From NCBI RefSeq assembly GCF_001571145.1, contig NZ_BCTF01000003.1, positions 62,001 to 126,000 of the forward strand: 64,000 nt of DNA, given 5' to 3'. The position numbers were made by a program, and so were the translations under genes. Each line of letters begins with the position of its first letter. The first letter of the stretch is position 1. Origin of the DNA: Hydrogenophaga flava NBRC 102514. GTDB taxonomy: Bacteria > Pseudomonadota > Gammaproteobacteria > Burkholderiales > Burkholderiaceae_C. This document shows positions 47,242-57,832 of this stretch, piece by piece. The notes under the pieces were generated by a model. It searched no databases. It was not told the origin of the DNA and saw only the letters and a program-made list of their open reading frames with translations.

Positions 47242-48990
47242 TCAAAGCCCACGCTGTCCTGCACGTTCCCGCGCGCGTTCCTCCTCCTGCAGGCGCAGCA
47301 CGCGGCGCTGCACCTTGCCGGTGGTGGTCATGGGCAGGGCGTCGACGAATTCGATCTCCTTGGGGTACTCGTAGGGCGCGAGCTTGCCCTTGACGTGGGC
47401 CTGCAGGCTGGCAATCAGCGGCTCGTCTCCGGTGGTGCCCGGGGTCAGCACCACGTAGGCCTTGACGACCGCACCGCGCTCGGCATCGGGCTTGGGCACC
47501 ACCGCGGCATTGGCCACGGCGGGATGCTTGACCAGACAGTTCTCGATCTCGCTGGGGCCGATACGGTAGCCCGCAGCCTTGAACACGTCGTCGCTTCGGC
47601 CCTGGTACCAGAGGTAGCCGTCGGCGTCGCGCACCGCAAGGTCGCCGGTGCGGCACCATGAGTTGGTCTCTTCCCCAGTGAACTTGGCCTTTGTGGCGGC
47701 ATCGTTCTTCCAGTAGCCCAGAAAGAAGATCGGGTCCGGGTCGCCATGGATGTCGAGCCGGTGCACCGCCACATCGCCAGGCACGCCGACCGGGCACTCG
47801 CGGCCCTCCTCGTCGATCACCGCCACGCGGTGGCCCGGGTAGCCCTTGCCCATGCTGCCCGGCTTCGCGGGGTACAGGCGCGCGCAGTTGCCGACGATGT
47901 AGTTGATCTCGGTCTGGCCGAACATCTCGTTGACGGTCACGCCCAGCTGCTCGCGGCAGTAGGCGAACACCGCGTCGCCCACCGCCTCGCCCGCACTCAT
48001 GATGGCTTCGAGCTTCAGCGTGAACTGTTCGCGCGGCGTCGGGAAGGCTTTCATCATGGCCTTGAGCGCGGTGGGGAAGAGGAAGGTGTGGGTGACGCCG
48101 TGGCGCTGCATCAGCTCGAACGCGGTCTGCGGCGCGAAGCGGCCGTTGAAGCCGACGATGGGCCGGCCGAAGTACAGCGTGGGCAGCAGCGCGTCCATCA
48201 GGCCACCGGTCCAGGCCCAGTCGGCGGGCGACCAGAACACCGCCTGCGAATTCGCCGATGCGTCGAACGGGTCGAAGCCGAACCAGTTCTGGCTGCAGAC
48301 GAAACCCGTCAGGTCGCCGATCAGCGCGCGGTGCGGAATCAGCGCGCCCTTGGGGTTGCCGGTGGTGCCGCTGGTGTAGATCAGCACCGCCGCCTCGTCC
48401 GCCAGCGTGTTCACCAGGTCGAACTTCGCAGGCTCCTGCGCCAGCACCGCCGACCAGTCGAGCACACCGGGCGCCGCGGCGTCCACCGCGATCACGTGGC
48501 CAAGCAGCGGGCACTGGGCCGCCACCGCTTGCAGCGCCGGCAGGGTGCTCGCGTCGCAGATGGCTACCACCGCCTCGCTGTCGTGCAGGCGGAACTCCAG
48601 CGCCTCGGGCCCGAACAGCTGCGACAGCGGCATGCCGACCGCGCCCATCTGCAGCACCGCCATGTAGGCCACAGCGGTCTCGAAGCGCTGCGGCAACACG
48701 ATGGCCACGCGGTCGCCACGCCGCACGCCCAGAGCGGCGAGCGCATTCGACAGCCGGTTGGCCTGCGCCTGCAGCTCGGCGTAGCCGTGGTAGCGGTCCT
48801 CGCGGTCGGCGGAGCAAGCAATCACCGCCGTCTGCGAGGCTGTGTCCGGGTTGGCCGCCCAGCGGCGCGAACACACCTCGGCCATGTTGAAGTGGCGCGG
48901 CACCTTCCAGCCAAAGCGCCGGTGCAGATCGGCGTAGCCATCGGCCTGCGGCCGCGGTTTGGGGGTGTCGCTGTGTTGACGCTGGCGCAT
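47242..48990 (-). CDS. AMP-dependent acyl-CoA synthetase (medium-chain/acetyl-like)
   Basis: 582 residues of the ANL superfamily: P-loop IYTSGTTGNPKGALIPHRAL, MFGQTEINY, the hinge GRSDDVFKAAGYRIGP and the catalytic Lys in TTTGKVQRR. Similar to ACSM-type medium-chain or propionyl/acetyl-CoA synthetases. The unusually high identity of the core motifs supports an active enzyme. Divergent from the hydrolase gene at 49014 with only about 20 bases between. Confidence 0.9.
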   Translation of the reverse strand: MRQRQHSDTPKPRPQADGYADLHRRFGWKVPRHFNMAEVCSRRWAANPDTASQTAVIACSADREDRYHGYAELQAQANRLSNALAALGVRRGDRVAIVLPQRFETAVAYMAVLQMGAVGMPLSQLFGPEALEFRLHDSEAVVAICDASTLPALQAVAAQCPLLGHVIAVDAAAPGVLDWSAVLAQEPAKFDLVNTLADEAAVLIYTSGTTGNPKGALIPHRALIGDLTGFVCSQNWFGFDPFDASANSQAVFWSPADWAWTGGLMDALLPTLYFGRPIVGFNGRFAPQTAFELMQRHGVTHTFLFPTALKAMMKAFPTPREQFTLKLEAIMSAGEAVGDAVFAYCREQLGVTVNEMFGQTEINYIVGNCARLYPAKPGSMGKGYPGHRVAVIDEEGRECPVGVPGDVAVHRLDIHGDPDPIFFLGYWKNDAATKAKFTGEETNSWCRTGDLAVRDADGYLWYQGRSDDVFKAAGYRIGPSEIENCLVKHPAVANAAVVPKPDAERGAVVKAYVVLTPGTTGDEPLIASLQAHVKGKLAPYEYPKEIEFVDALPMTTTGKVQRRVLRLQEEERARERAGQRGL

Positions 48991-49013
48991 CGCGTGTCTC
49001 CGTGTCGTTCCTT

Positions 49014-49943
49014 ATGATGGATCGAATGTATCAAGCCCTGAACGCCTCCCGCAGCCGCTTCGTGCCCGTGCGCCACCTGTCCTACCACGTGCGCGAATGG
49101 GGCACGCCGGTGACCGGGGAACCGCCGCTGGTGCTGGTGCACGGCTGGATGGACGTGGCGGCCTCGTGGCAGTTCATGGTGGACGCGCTGCGCACGCCGC
49201 GCTGGATCGTGGCGCCCGACTGGCGCGGCTACGGTCTCACGAAATCGGGCATCGGCGACGGACCGCCGGCCGACAACTTCTGGTTCCCCGACTACCTGGC
49301 CGACCTGGACTTTCTGCTCGACGCGCTCGCGCCTGGCCAGTCGGTGGATCTGGTCGGCCACAGCATGGGCGGCAACGTCGCCATGATGTACGCGGGCGTG
49401 CGGCCCGAGCGTATCCGGCGCCTGGTCAACCTCGAAGGCTTCGGCATGCCCGAAACCCGCCCCGCCCAGGCCCCGGGCCGCTATGCCCAGTGGATCGACG
49501 AGCTCAAGGTGCTGCACCGCGGCGAGATGGACCTCAAGCCCTACGACAGCGCCGAGGGTGTGGCGCGGCGGCTGATGAAGACCAACCCGCGCCTGACAGA
49601 GGACAAGGCCGGCTGGCTGGCCCGCCAGTGGGCCGCGCCGGACGCCCAGGGCCGCTGGACGATCCTGGGCGACGCGGCGCACAAGGTGGTCAACGCGCAC
49701 CTCTACCAGGTGCCCGAGGCGCTGGCCCTGTACGAGCGGATCAGCGCGCCGGTGCTCTCGGTGACGGCCAGCGACGACAGCCTGGGCCAGTGGTGGAAGG
49801 GCCGGTTCACGCTGGAACAGTACCGCGAGCGCCTGCGCCACGTGCCGCACCTCACCGAGGCCCACATCGACGACGCGGGCCACATGCTGCACCACGACCA
49901 GCCGGAAGAACTGGCACAGCTGATCGAAAACTTCCTGGCGTGA
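49014..49943 (+). CDS. Alpha/beta hydrolase
   Basis: 309 residues: oxyanion strand [16 protein letters not shown], nucleophile elbow [15 protein letters not shown], acid near [10 protein letters not shown] and His in [15 protein letters not shown], followed by the C-terminus. Epoxide-hydrolase or esterase-like; substrate unknown. Two adjacent ATG codons at 49014 and 49017 and one at 49026 are possible starts. Confidence 0.83.
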   Translation: MMDRMYQALNASRSRFVPVRHLSYHVREWGTPVTGEPPLVLVHGWMDVAASWQFMVDALRTPRWIVAPDWRGYGLTKSGIGDGPPADNFWFPDYLADLDFLLDALAPGQSVDLVGHSMGGNVAMMYAGVRPERIRRLVNLEGFGMPETRPAQAPGRYAQWIDELKVLHRGEMDLKPYDSAEGVARRLMKTNPRLTEDKAGWLARQWAAPDAQGRWTILGDAAHKVVNAHLYQVPEALALYERISAPVLSVTASDDSLGQWWKGRFTLEQYRERLRHVPHLTEAHIDDAGHMLHHDQPEELAQLIENFLA

Positions 49944-49997
49944 GAAAATCGCGGGTTTCGCGGGCCCGCCCCGCGCCACCGACAGCGAGAACACCCC

Positions 49998-51102
49998 ATG
50001 GAAGCCGAACGCACCAACGCCATCCGCAATCAACTGGCCGACCTCAGCGCACGCGTGGTCGAGCTCCGGAGGTATCTTTGACTACGATGCCAAGGCATTG
50101 AAATTGTCGGAGGTCACCAGCGCGCTGGAAGACCCCACCGTCTGGGACAACCCCAAACGCGCCCAGGAGCTGGGCAAGGAAAAGAAATCGCTGGAAGACG
50201 TGGTGGTCGTGCTCGACCGCCTGACCAGCGAACTGGCCGACAACACCGAGCTGTTCGAGATGTCCGAGGCCGAGGGCGACGACGCCGGGCTGGAGACCAT
50301 CGAAGGCGAAGCGAAGAACGTGCAGGCCGAGGTCGAGAAGCTCGAATTCCGCCGCATGTTCAACAACCCGGCCGACCCGCTGAACTGCTTTGTGGACATC
50401 CAGGCCGGTGCCGGTGGCACCGAGGCCTGCGACTGGGCCAGCATGCTGCTGCGCCAGTACCTCAAGTACGCCGAACGCAAGGGCTTCAAGGCCACGGTCG
50501 AGGACGAGACTCCGGGCGACACCGCCGGCATCAAGAGCGCCACCATCAAGATTGAGGGCGAGTACGCCTTCGGCCTGCTGCGCACCGAAACCGGCGTGCA
50601 TCGCCTGGTGCGAAAGAGCCCGTTCGACAGCTCGGGCGGCCGCCACACCTCGTTCGCCTCGCTGTTCGTCTATCCCGAGATCGACGACTCGATCCAGATC
50701 GACATCAACCCGGCCGACGTGCGGGTGGACACCTTCCGTGCCTCGGGTGCGGGTGGCCAGCACATCAACAAGACCGACTCGGCCGTGCGCCTGACGCACA
50801 TTCCGACCGGCATCGTGGTGCAGTGCCAGGACGGCCGCAGCCAGCACAGCAACCGCGACGTCGCCTGGCAGCGCCTGCGCTCGCGCCTGTACGACCACGA
50901 GATGCGCAAGCGCATGGAAGAGCAGCAGAAGCTGGAAGACACCAAGACCGACGTGGGCTGGGGCCACCAGATCCGCAGCTACGTGCTGGACAACAGCCGC
51001 ATCAAGGACCTGCGCACCAACGTTGAAATCTCGGCCACCCAGAAGGTGCTCGACGGCGACCTGGACCCGTTCATCGAAGCCTCGCTCAAGCAGGGCGTGT
51101 GA
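49998..51102 (+). CDS. prfB: Peptide chain release factor 2 (programmed +1 frameshift)
   Basis: Two-frame gene: the first 27 codons (49998-50078) end at an in-frame TGA (50079-50081), and the remaining 340 codons continue in the +1 frame from GAC (50080) to 51102, giving 367 residues. Release factor 2 marks are the SPF tripeptide ([11 protein letters not shown]) for UGA/UAA reading and the catalytic GGQ ([14 protein letters not shown]). It terminates translation and autoregulates through the frameshift. Confidence 0.97.
50066..50083 (+). promoter_or_regulatory. Programmed +1 frameshift site of prfB
   Basis: CCGGAGG (50066-50072) acts as an internal Shine-Dalgarno and is followed at once by TAT CTT TGA C (50073-50082). 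The slow UGA with following C lets the ribosome slip from CTT to TTT. Spacing matches the E. coli site. Confidence 0.96.
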
Positions 51103-51764
51103 TGGTCGGCGCGCTGATCTTCGACATGGACGGCACGATGATTGATTCGATGCCGTGGCACCAGAAGAGCTGGGTCGCGTTCTGCGAGCGCCGCGGCCTG
51201 GACATCGACGTGGCCGACCTGATGCGCCGCACCACTGGCCGCACCGGCATCGAATGCATGGTCGAGCTGTTCGGAGGCCTTCCGCACGAACAGGCGCAGG
51301 CTTATGTCGACGAGAAGGAAGGCATCTACCGCGAGCTGTTCGCCCCCGTGTTCGCCGAGATCGCCGGCTTCAAGGCCTTCCTCGGCCTGGCGCAGTCGCG
51401 CGGTCTGGCGGTGGGCGTGGGCACGGCCGGCGACCGCCACAACCAGGCCTTCGCCTACCGGCACCTGGCGCTGGGCCAGACCCTGCCCACCGTGGGGGGT
51501 GACGAAGGCCTGCCCGGCAAGCCCGAGCCCGCGATCTTCCTAGAGGTGGCGCGCCGGCTCGGCGTGGCGCCCGAACACTGCATCGTGTTCGAGGACGCGC
51601 CGCTGGGCATCGAGGCCGCACGCCGTGCCGGCATGCGCGCCGTGGGCATCTGCAGCTCGCACGCCGCCGACGAACTCGACGGACCCCATGTGCTGGCCCG
51701 TGTTCCCGACTACCAGACCCTGATCCACAACCGTTTTCTGGAGACCGTCCATGCAACTGCGTGA
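51102..51764 (+). CDS. HAD-superfamily phosphatase (beta-phosphoglucomutase-like)
   Basis: 220 residues with HAD motif I FDMDGTMIDS, a four-helix cap, motif II VGTAGD, motif III GKPEPAIF and motif IV FEDAPLGIEAARRAG. The arrangement suits phosphoglycolate or sugar phosphate phosphatases, substrate not determinable. The ATG shares its first base with the prfB stop (TGATG), and its end overlaps pepN by 14 nt. Confidence 0.88.
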   Translation: MVGALIFDMDGTMIDSMPWHQKSWVAFCERRGLDIDVADLMRRTTGRTGIECMVELFGGLPHEQAQAYVDEKEGIYRELFAPVFAEIAGFKAFLGLAQSRGLAVGVGTAGDRHNQAFAYRHLALGQTLPTVGGDEGLPGKPEPAIFLEVARRLGVAPEHCIVFEDAPLGIEAARRAGMRAVGICSSHAADELDGPHVLARVPDYQTLIHNRFLETVHATA

Positions 51765-54450
51765 GGCCACCGGCCCTGCGATGGTGATCCGTCGCGAAGA
51801 CTACACCCCGCCCCCGTTCTGGATCGACCGCATCGAGCTCACGTTCGACCTCGACCCGGCCAAGACCCGCGTGCTCAACAAGATGGTCCTGCGCCGCAAC
51901 ACCGAGGTGCCGGCACAGCCCCTGCGCCTGGACGGCGAAGAGCTGAACCTGGCGCGCGTGGTGCTCAATGGCGGCGGCTGCTCGTTCAAGATGGACGGCG
52001 ACGCCCTGGTGCTGGGCAGCCTGCCCGAAGGACCGGAGCCCTTCGAACTGGAGATCTTCACCACCTGCTCGCCCGAGAAGAACACGCAGCTCTCGGGCCT
52101 GTACCTCAGCCAGGGCGACTTCTTCACCCAGTGCGAGGCCGAGGGCTTTCGCCGCATCACCTACTTCCTGGACCGTCCCGACGTGATGGCCAGCTACACC
52201 GTGACGCTGCGCGCCGACAAGGACCAATACCCGGTCCTGCTGTCCAACGGCAACCTCGTCGAGCAGGGCGAACTGCCCGACAACCGCCACTTCGCGAAGT
52301 GGGTCGACCCGCACCGCAAGCCGTCCTACCTGTTCGCCCTGGTGGCCGGCCGCCTGGTGGCCCGCGAACAGCGCATCGTCAGCCGCGCCGGCAAGGAACA
52401 CCTGTTGCAGGTCTACGTGCGCCCGGGCGACATGGACAAGACCGAGCACGCCATGAACTCGCTGATCTCCAGCGTGATCTGGGACGAAGCCCGCTTCGGC
52501 CTGCCGCTGGACCTGGAGCGTTTCATGATCGTCGCCACCAGCGACTTCAATATGGGCGCGATGGAGAACAAGGGCCTGAACATCTTCAACACGAAGTACG
52601 TTCTGGCCAACAGCGCCACCGCCACCGACACCGACTTCGCCAACATCGAATCGGTGGTCGGCCACGAGTACTTCCACAACTGGACCGGCAACCGCATCAC
52701 CTGCCGCGACTGGTTCCAGCTCTCGCTCAAGGAGGGCCTGACGGTCTTCCGCGACCAGGAGTTCAGCATGGACCTGTGCGCCGAGCCTTCGGCGCGTGCG
52801 GTCAAGCGCATCGAGGACGTGCGCGTGCTGCGCACCATGCAGTTCCCCGAGGACGCAGGCCCGGTGGCCCACCCGGTGCGACCCGACCAGTACGTCGAGA
52901 TCAACAACTTCTACACCGTCACGGTGTATGAAAAGGGTGCCGAGGTCGTGCGCATGATGCAGACCCTGGTGGGGCGCGACGGCTTCCGCAAGGGCATGGA
53001 CCTGTACTTCCAGCGCCACGACGGTCAGGCCGTCACTTGCGACGACTTCGCGCAGGCGATTGCCGACGCCAACCCCGACAGCGAACTGGCGCGCCAGCTC
53101 GTGCCGTGCAAGCGCTGGTACAGCCAGTCGGGCACGCCACGGCTGCAGGCCAGTGGCCGCTACGACGCCGCCGAACGCCGCTACACCCTCACGCTCAGCC
53201 AGAGCTGCCCGGCCACGCCGGGCCAGAGCGAGAAGCTTCCGTTCGTGATCCCGGTCGCGCTCGGCCTGATCGACGCCCAGGGCCAGGACCTGGCACTGCG
53301 GCTGCAGGGCGAATCGCAAACCAGCAGTGGCACCCGCCTGCTGGTGCTCACGCAGGCCAGCGAGAGCTTTGTCTTCGAGGACATCGACGCCGAGCCGGTG
53401 CCGTCCCTGCTGCGCGGCTTCTCCGCCCCGGTGATCATCGACAATGGCCTGACCGACGACCAGCTGCTGCACCTGCTGGCGCACGACAGCGACGCCTTCA
53501 ACCGCTGGGAAGCGGGCCAGCAGCTGGCCCTGCGCCGCGCGGTGCAGGCCGTGCGCGCCGACGGCCCGGTGGGCGCTGCGCCGCTGGACGACGCCTTCAT
53601 CGACGCGATGCGCGCCGTGCTGCGCCACCCCACGCTGGACGCCGCGCTCAAGGAGCTGGTGCTCACCCTGCCGGCCGAAACCTATATTGCCGAACAGCTG
53701 GACGTGGTCGATCCGCAGCGCATCCACACGGTGCGCGAAGCCATGCGCGAGCAGCTGGCCCAAGCGCTGCAGGCCGACTGGGCCTGGGCGTTCGAACAGC
53801 ACAAGGACAACGGCGCTTACCGGCCCGACCCGGTCAGCAGCGGCCGCCGCGCGCTGGCGGGCATGGCGCTGACCATGCTGTGCATCGCGGCCCGCGCAAC
53901 CCGCGACACGGTCTGGCCCGGCAAGGCCTACCAGCGCTTCAAGGACGCCGGCAACATGACCGACCGCTTCAACGCGCTGTCGGCCCTGGTGGTCAGCGGT
54001 CAGCCGCTGGCGCAGGAGGCGCTGGCGCGCTTCCATGCGCTGTTCAAGGACGAGGCCCTTGTGATCGACAAGTGGTTCGCGCTGCAGGCCGGCGCGCCCG
54101 ACCGCGGCGGCAACGTGCTGCCCGCCGTGCGCCAGCTGATGGCCCACCCCGACTTCAACCTCAAGAACCCCAACCGTGCGCGCAGCGTGATCTTCAGCTT
54201 CTGCAGTGCCAACCCGGCGGGCTTCCACCGCAGCGACGCCGCGGGCTATGTGTTCTGGAGCGAGCGCGTGCTCGAACTCGACGCCATCAACCCCCAGGTC
54301 GCCGCCCGCCTGGCGCGTGCGCTGGACCGCTGGAAGAAGCTGGCCGAACCCTACCGCAGCGCCGCCCGCGAGGCCATCGCCCGCGTGGCCGCCAAATCCG
54401 ACCTGAGCGCCGACGTGCGCGAAGTCGTCACCCGCGCCCTGGCCGAATAA
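51751..54450 (+). CDS. pepN: Aminopeptidase N
   Basis: 899 residues, the full length of the bacterial M1 family. The exopeptidase motif GAMEN (about residue 268) and zinc site HEYFH..18..E ([15 protein letters not shown] at about 305, with [13 protein letters not shown]) are intact, and a long helical C-terminal domain follows. It removes N-terminal residues from peptides in the cytoplasm. An internal ATG at 51781 is a possible alternative start. Confidence 0.96.
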   Translation: MQLREATGPAMVIRREDYTPPPFWIDRIELTFDLDPAKTRVLNKMVLRRNTEVPAQPLRLDGEELNLARVVLNGGGCSFKMDGDALVLGSLPEGPEPFELEIFTTCSPEKNTQLSGLYLSQGDFFTQCEAEGFRRITYFLDRPDVMASYTVTLRADKDQYPVLLSNGNLVEQGELPDNRHFAKWVDPHRKPSYLFALVAGRLVAREQRIVSRAGKEHLLQVYVRPGDMDKTEHAMNSLISSVIWDEARFGLPLDLERFMIVATSDFNMGAMENKGLNIFNTKYVLANSATATDTDFANIESVVGHEYFHNWTGNRITCRDWFQLSLKEGLTVFRDQEFSMDLCAEPSARAVKRIEDVRVLRTMQFPEDAGPVAHPVRPDQYVEINNFYTVTVYEKGAEVVRMMQTLVGRDGFRKGMDLYFQRHDGQAVTCDDFAQAIADANPDSELARQLVPCKRWYSQSGTPRLQASGRYDAAERRYTLTLSQSCPATPGQSEKLPFVIPVALGLIDAQGQDLALRLQGESQTSSGTRLLVLTQASESFVFEDIDAEPVPSLLRGFSAPVIIDNGLTDDQLLHLLAHDSDAFNRWEAGQQLALRRAVQAVRADGPVGAAPLDDAFIDAMRAVLRHPTLDAALKELVLTLPAETYIAEQLDVVDPQRIHTVREAMREQLAQALQADWAWAFEQHKDNGAYRPDPVSSGRRALAGMALTMLCIAARATRDTVWPGKAYQRFKDAGNMTDRFNALSALVVSGQPLAQEALARFHALFKDEALVIDKWFALQAGAPDRGGNVLPAVRQLMAHPDFNLKNPNRARSVIFSFCSANPAGFHRSDAAGYVFWSERVLELDAINPQVAARLARALDRWKKLAEPYRSAAREAIARVAAKSDLSADVREVVTRALAE

Positions 54451-54467
54451 AAAACCCTGGAGCTCCC

Positions 54468-55484
54468 ATGAAACGCATCTCCCTCACCCGCTACCTCGTC
54501 GAGCAGCAGCGCGTCGACGGCCACATCCCCGGCGACCTGCGCCTGCTGCTGGAAGTGGTCGCGCGCGCCTGCAAGCGCATCAGCCAGGCCGTCAACAAGG
54601 GCGACCTGGGCGAGGTCATGGGCTCGGCCGACACGGAAAACGTGCAGGGCGAGGTCCAGAAGAAACTGGACATCATCGCCAACGAGGTGCTGATCGAGGC
54701 CAACGAATGGGGCGGCCACCTGGCGGCCATGGCCAGCGAGGAAATGGACAGCATCTACCTAGTGCCCAACCGCTACCCGCAGGGCGAGTACCTGCTGATG
54801 TTCGACCCGCTGGACGGCTCCTCCAACATCGATGTCAACGTCTCCATCGGCACCATCTTCAGCGTGATGAAGAAGCCCGAAGGCAGCCCGGGCGTGAGCG
54901 AGGCCGACTTCATGCAGCCGGGCAGCCAGCAGGTGGCCGCCGGCTACTGCGTCTACGGCCCGCAGACCACCCTGGTGCTGACCGTGGGCGACGGCGTGGC
55001 CATGTTCACGCTGGACCGCGAACAGGGCTCGTTCGTTCTGACCAAGGAAAACGTCACGATCCCGGCCGACACCAAGGAGTTCGCGATCAACATGAGCAAC
55101 ATGCGCCACTGGGCGCCGCCGGTGAAGCGCTACGTGGACGAGTGCCTGGCCGGCAAGGAAGGCCCGCGCGGCAAGGACTTCAACATGCGCTGGGTCGCCT
55201 CGATGGTGGCCGACGTGCACCGCATCCTGACCCGCGGCGGCGTCTTCATGTACCCCTGGGACAAGCGCGAACCGGACAAGCCGGGCAAGCTGCGCCTGCT
55301 GTACGAAGCCAACCCCATGGGCTGGCTGGTGGAACAGGCAGGCGGCGCGGCCACCAACGGTCGCGGCCGCATCCTGGACATCACCCCGACCAAGCTGCAC
55401 GAACGTGTGAGCGTGATCCTGGGCTCGAAGAACGAGGTCGAGCGCATCACCGCCTACCATCTCGAGGCCGAAGCAGCGAAATGA
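54468..55484 (+). CDS. fbp: Fructose-1,6-bisphosphatase class I
   Basis: 338 residues with the metal-binding loop [20 protein letters not shown], the EEMDS segment and the C-terminal [22 protein letters not shown] block of class I FBPase. It serves gluconeogenesis and, in autotrophs, the Calvin cycle. Eighteen bases downstream of pepN; ends just before the tRNA promoter. Confidence 0.97.
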   Translation: MKRISLTRYLVEQQRVDGHIPGDLRLLLEVVARACKRISQAVNKGDLGEVMGSADTENVQGEVQKKLDIIANEVLIEANEWGGHLAAMASEEMDSIYLVPNRYPQGEYLLMFDPLDGSSNIDVNVSIGTIFSVMKKPEGSPGVSEADFMQPGSQQVAAGYCVYGPQTTLVLTVGDGVAMFTLDREQGSFVLTKENVTIPADTKEFAINMSNMRHWAPPVKRYVDECLAGKEGPRGKDFNMRWVASMVADVHRILTRGGVFMYPWDKREPDKPGKLRLLYEANPMGWLVEQAGGAATNGRGRILDITPTKLHERVSVILGSKNEVERITAYHLEAEAAK

Positions 55485-55492
55485 GTTTTTGC

Positions 55493-55498
55493 TAGAAT
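55493..55498 (+). promoter_or_regulatory. -10 element of the tRNA-Thr gene
   Basis: TAGAAT, followed by TGCGGG, lies 10 bases before the mature tRNA end. No good -35 is visible at 17 bp; the region upstream is the end of fbp. Confidence 0.5.
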
Positions 55499-55508
55499 TG
55501 CGGGCTTC

Positions 55509-55584
55509 GCCGGTGTAGCTCAGTTGGTAGAGCAGCTCATTCGTAATGAGAAGGTCGGGGGTTCGACTCCTCTCTCCGGCACCA
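55509..55584 (+). tRNA. tRNA-Thr (anticodon CGT)
   Basis: 76 nt including encoded CCA. Cloverleaf: acceptor GCCGGTG/CTCCGGC, D-arm GCTC-AGTTGGTA-GAGC, anticodon arm with loop TTCGTAA (anticodon CGT), variable AGGTC and T-arm with TTCGACT. The acceptor has a T-T opposition at 6-67 and the T-stem two G-T pairs. A terminator follows directly. Confidence 0.96.
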
Positions 55585-55589
55585 ATCCC

Positions 55590-55622
55590 AAAGCCCTGAC
55601 TCGAAAGACTCAGGGCTTTTTC
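55590..55622 (+). terminator. Terminator after tRNA-Thr
   Basis: AAAGCCCTGA...TCAGGGCTTT with a short inner TC/GA pair around a GAAA loop, then TTTTTC. It ends six bases after the tRNA CCA and before the transporter pair. Confidence 0.88.
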
Positions 55623-55636
55623 ATTTCATTCACACC

Positions 55637-56119
55637 ATGGACGCCGTCGCTTCTTCCTTCGCCGCCCTGTTCCCCCTGGGCTGGGTCCACTACCTGGCTG
55701 GCGGACTGCTGATCGGCGCGGGCGTGGCCCTGCTGTTCGTCTGCACCGGCCTGGTGGGCGGCATGAGCACGGTGTTCTCGTCCACCTGGTCGTTCGTCGT
55801 GCGGCGGCCGTTCTTCCAGCAGGCGCGGTTCACCGACTCGCGGGTCTGGCGCCTGGTCTACGCCGCCGGCCTGGTCCTGGGAGCGCTGGTCTGGTGGCTC
55901 GGTTTTTCTGACGGCGCGCCCGGCTCCACCGACATCCCGGCCTGGCAGTTGCTGCTGGGGGGCGTGCTGGTCGGCTACGGCGCCCGGCTGGGCAACGGCT
56001 GCACCTCTGGCCACGGCATCTGCGGTCTGGGCTCGCTGCAACTGCCCTCTCTGGGCGCGGTGCTGACCTTCATGGCCACCGCCTTTCTCGTGGCCAATCT
56101 GGTCGGGAGCTTCGCATGA
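55637..56119 (+). CDS. YeeE/YedE-family transporter subunit 1
   Basis: 160 residues, about four membrane helices, with the sulfur-transport signature GYGARLGNGCTSGHGICGLG. Half-size member of the family that moves thiosulfate or other reduced sulfur. Its stop overlaps the next ATG; together the two small genes equal one full-length YeeE (PmpA/PmpB arrangement). Confidence 0.87.
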   Translation: MDAVASSFAALFPLGWVHYLAGGLLIGAGVALLFVCTGLVGGMSTVFSSTWSFVVRRPFFQQARFTDSRVWRLVYAAGLVLGALVWWLGFSDGAPGSTDIPAWQLLLGGVLVGYGARLGNGCTSGHGICGLGSLQLPSLGAVLTFMATAFLVANLVGSFA

Positions 56120-56541
56120 GCGGTTTTTCCATGACCCCAGCGAAAGCCCTGGCCGTGCTCGCCAGCGGCGCGCTGTTCGGTTTCGGCCTCTCGCTGTCGA
56201 CCATGGTCCGGCCCGAGGTGGTGCTGGGCTTCCTGCGCTTCCAGGACATGGGGCTGATGCTGGTCATGGGTGGCGCGGTGCTGGTCACCCTGCTGGCCTA
56301 CCGGTTCGGCCCGGCGCTGCTGCGCCAGCCGCTGCTGGGCGGCTACTTTCACCAGCACGTGAGTGTCTGGAACCGCGACACCCTGGTCGGTGCCGCCCTG
56401 TTCGGCGCCGGCTGGGGCCTGTGTGGCGTCTGCCCCGGCCCGGCCATCGCCGGGCTGGGCACCGGCAACTGGGACCTGCTGTGGGCGCTGGGCGGCATTG
56501 CCGTGGGTGCCCTGCTGCAGGGCCTGCGCGCCCGCACCTGA
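56116..56541 (+). CDS. YeeE/YedE-family transporter subunit 2 (DUF6691)
   Basis: 141 residues, about four membrane helices, ending in GAGWGLCGVCPGPAIAGLGTG, the partner signature with a Cys that is thought to relay sulfur. Coupled to the previous gene by ATGA overlap. Substrate unknown. Confidence 0.87.
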   Translation: MSGFSMTPAKALAVLASGALFGFGLSLSTMVRPEVVLGFLRFQDMGLMLVMGGAVLVTLLAYRFGPALLRQPLLGGYFHQHVSVWNRDTLVGAALFGAGWGLCGVCPGPAIAGLGTGNWDLLWALGGIAVGALLQGLRART

Positions 56542-56590
56542 CGAACTTCGCCGCTGTCGCCCGATCCCAACCCATTTCCCGGAGAACACC

Positions 56591-57181
56591 ATGATCACCC
56601 GCCGCCTCTCGCTCGCCCTGCTGGCCACCTCCGCCCTCACGCTGATGGCCTGCTCCAAAGAAGATGCCGCCGGCGGACAGCCCGCGGCCTCTGCCCCGAT
56701 CGATCCTGCCCAGGCCTACGACACCGTGGCCCGGGAGGCCAAGGGGTTCACCGCTGGCGCGATGATGAGCGCCCGCACGGTCTACGTGATGTTCGACCCG
56801 CAGTGCCCACACTGCAGCCACCTCTGGGAGTCGTCCCTGCCGCTGCAGACCAAGGTGAAATTCGTGTGGGCGCCGGTGGCCATCATCGGTCCCAAGAGCC
56901 TGCCGCAGAGCGCGGCACTGATGCAGGCGGCCAACCCGGTCGAGACCATGACCGCGCACGAAAAATCGCTGCTGGCGGGACAGGGCGGCATGTCCGCCTC
57001 GGCCAGCATCCCGGCCGAGATCGAGGCCACCATCAAGGCCAACACCGCCCTGCTGGACCGGTTGGGCGCCGACTCGGTGCCCTTCATCGTGGCGCGCCAC
57101 GCGACCAGCGGCCAGGTGATCACCCGCGCAGGCTCCATGGACACCGCCGGCCTCTCCAGCTGGCTGGGCATGCAGCCCTGA
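56591..57181 (+). CDS. DsbG/DsbC-like thioredoxin-fold lipoprotein
   Basis: 196 residues: lipobox LTLMAC (Cys21), then a thioredoxin-fold domain with CPHC (residues 72-75) in YVMFDPQCPHCSHLW and a cis-Pro region VPFIVAR. It lacks the long N-terminal dimerisation domain of full DsbG. It follows the transporter pair by about 50 bases with a GGAGAA site, suggesting a joint role in periplasmic thiol or sulfur handling (inference). Confidence 0.83.
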   Translation: MITRRLSLALLATSALTLMACSKEDAAGGQPAASAPIDPAQAYDTVAREAKGFTAGAMMSARTVYVMFDPQCPHCSHLWESSLPLQTKVKFVWAPVAIIGPKSLPQSAALMQAANPVETMTAHEKSLLAGQGGMSASASIPAEIEATIKANTALLDRLGADSVPFIVARHATSGQVITRAGSMDTAGLSSWLGMQP

Positions 57182-57197
57182 CGCGCCGGCCCGCCGA

Positions 57198-57821
57198 ATG
57201 GACATCCTCACCCTCGCCCTGCTGTTTGCGGTGGGCAGCTTCCTGCTCAAGACCCACGAACAGCGCCAGCGCATCGCCCTGCTGGGCGCCCACCTCGGAC
57301 AGTTCCAGATCGAGAAGCTGATGGAGCGGCTCAACGACGGCTATCTCAGAGCGCTGGACGAGCCGGACGAGCAGCGCCAGCAGCAGATCTGGTCGCTGCA
57401 CACTGCCACCGAGGAGGCGCTGGCCCAGCAGTTCGAGCGCTTTGCGCAGGCGTTTTCGAAGGCCGAGGCCTCCTCCACCTGGGTCAACCGCAACCCGCTG
57501 CCCCAGGCCCACCGCTGGCTGCCCGCCTGGCTGGCCCCGGGCTTCGATGCGCGCGCCCTGATGCAGCTGCACGCGCAGGGCATCGCGCGCGTGGTTGCCA
57601 ATCCGCAGCAGTGGCCAGTGCGCGAGCGCGCCCGCACCCTGCTGGCCGAGCTCTACCTGATGCAGCACAGCTGCCACTGGTTCTGCCGCTCGCACGCACT
57701 GGCGTCGGCGCGGCTGCTGGCCCGCCACAAAACCGCCTACGCGCAGGTGCTGCAGGCGGTTTCCCCTGCCACGCGGGAGGGCTATCAGGCCCTCACCGGC
57801 GTGCGCGCCCCTCTTGCCTGA
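57198..57821 (+). CDS. Conserved hypothetical protein with N-terminal hydrophobic segment
   Basis: 207 residues: a short N-terminal hydrophobic stretch ([15 protein letters not shown]), then a mostly helical, Gln/Arg/Leu-rich body ([20 protein letters not shown] and a [12 protein letters not shown] segment). Function not recognised. Sixteen bases after the DsbG-like gene and 11 before gloA, so probably cotranscribed. Confidence 0.7.
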   Translation: MDILTLALLFAVGSFLLKTHEQRQRIALLGAHLGQFQIEKLMERLNDGYLRALDEPDEQRQQQIWSLHTATEEALAQQFERFAQAFSKAEASSTWVNRNPLPQAHRWLPAWLAPGFDARALMQLHAQGIARVVANPQQWPVRERARTLLAELYLMQHSCHWFCRSHALASARLLARHKTAYAQVLQAVSPATREGYQALTGVRAPLA

Positions 57822-57832
57822 CCATCACGACC

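Noticed and set aside
49998..50081. prfB as a frameshifted pseudogene
   Set aside because: The interruption is the canonical programmed frameshift site of RF2, and everything after it is intact.
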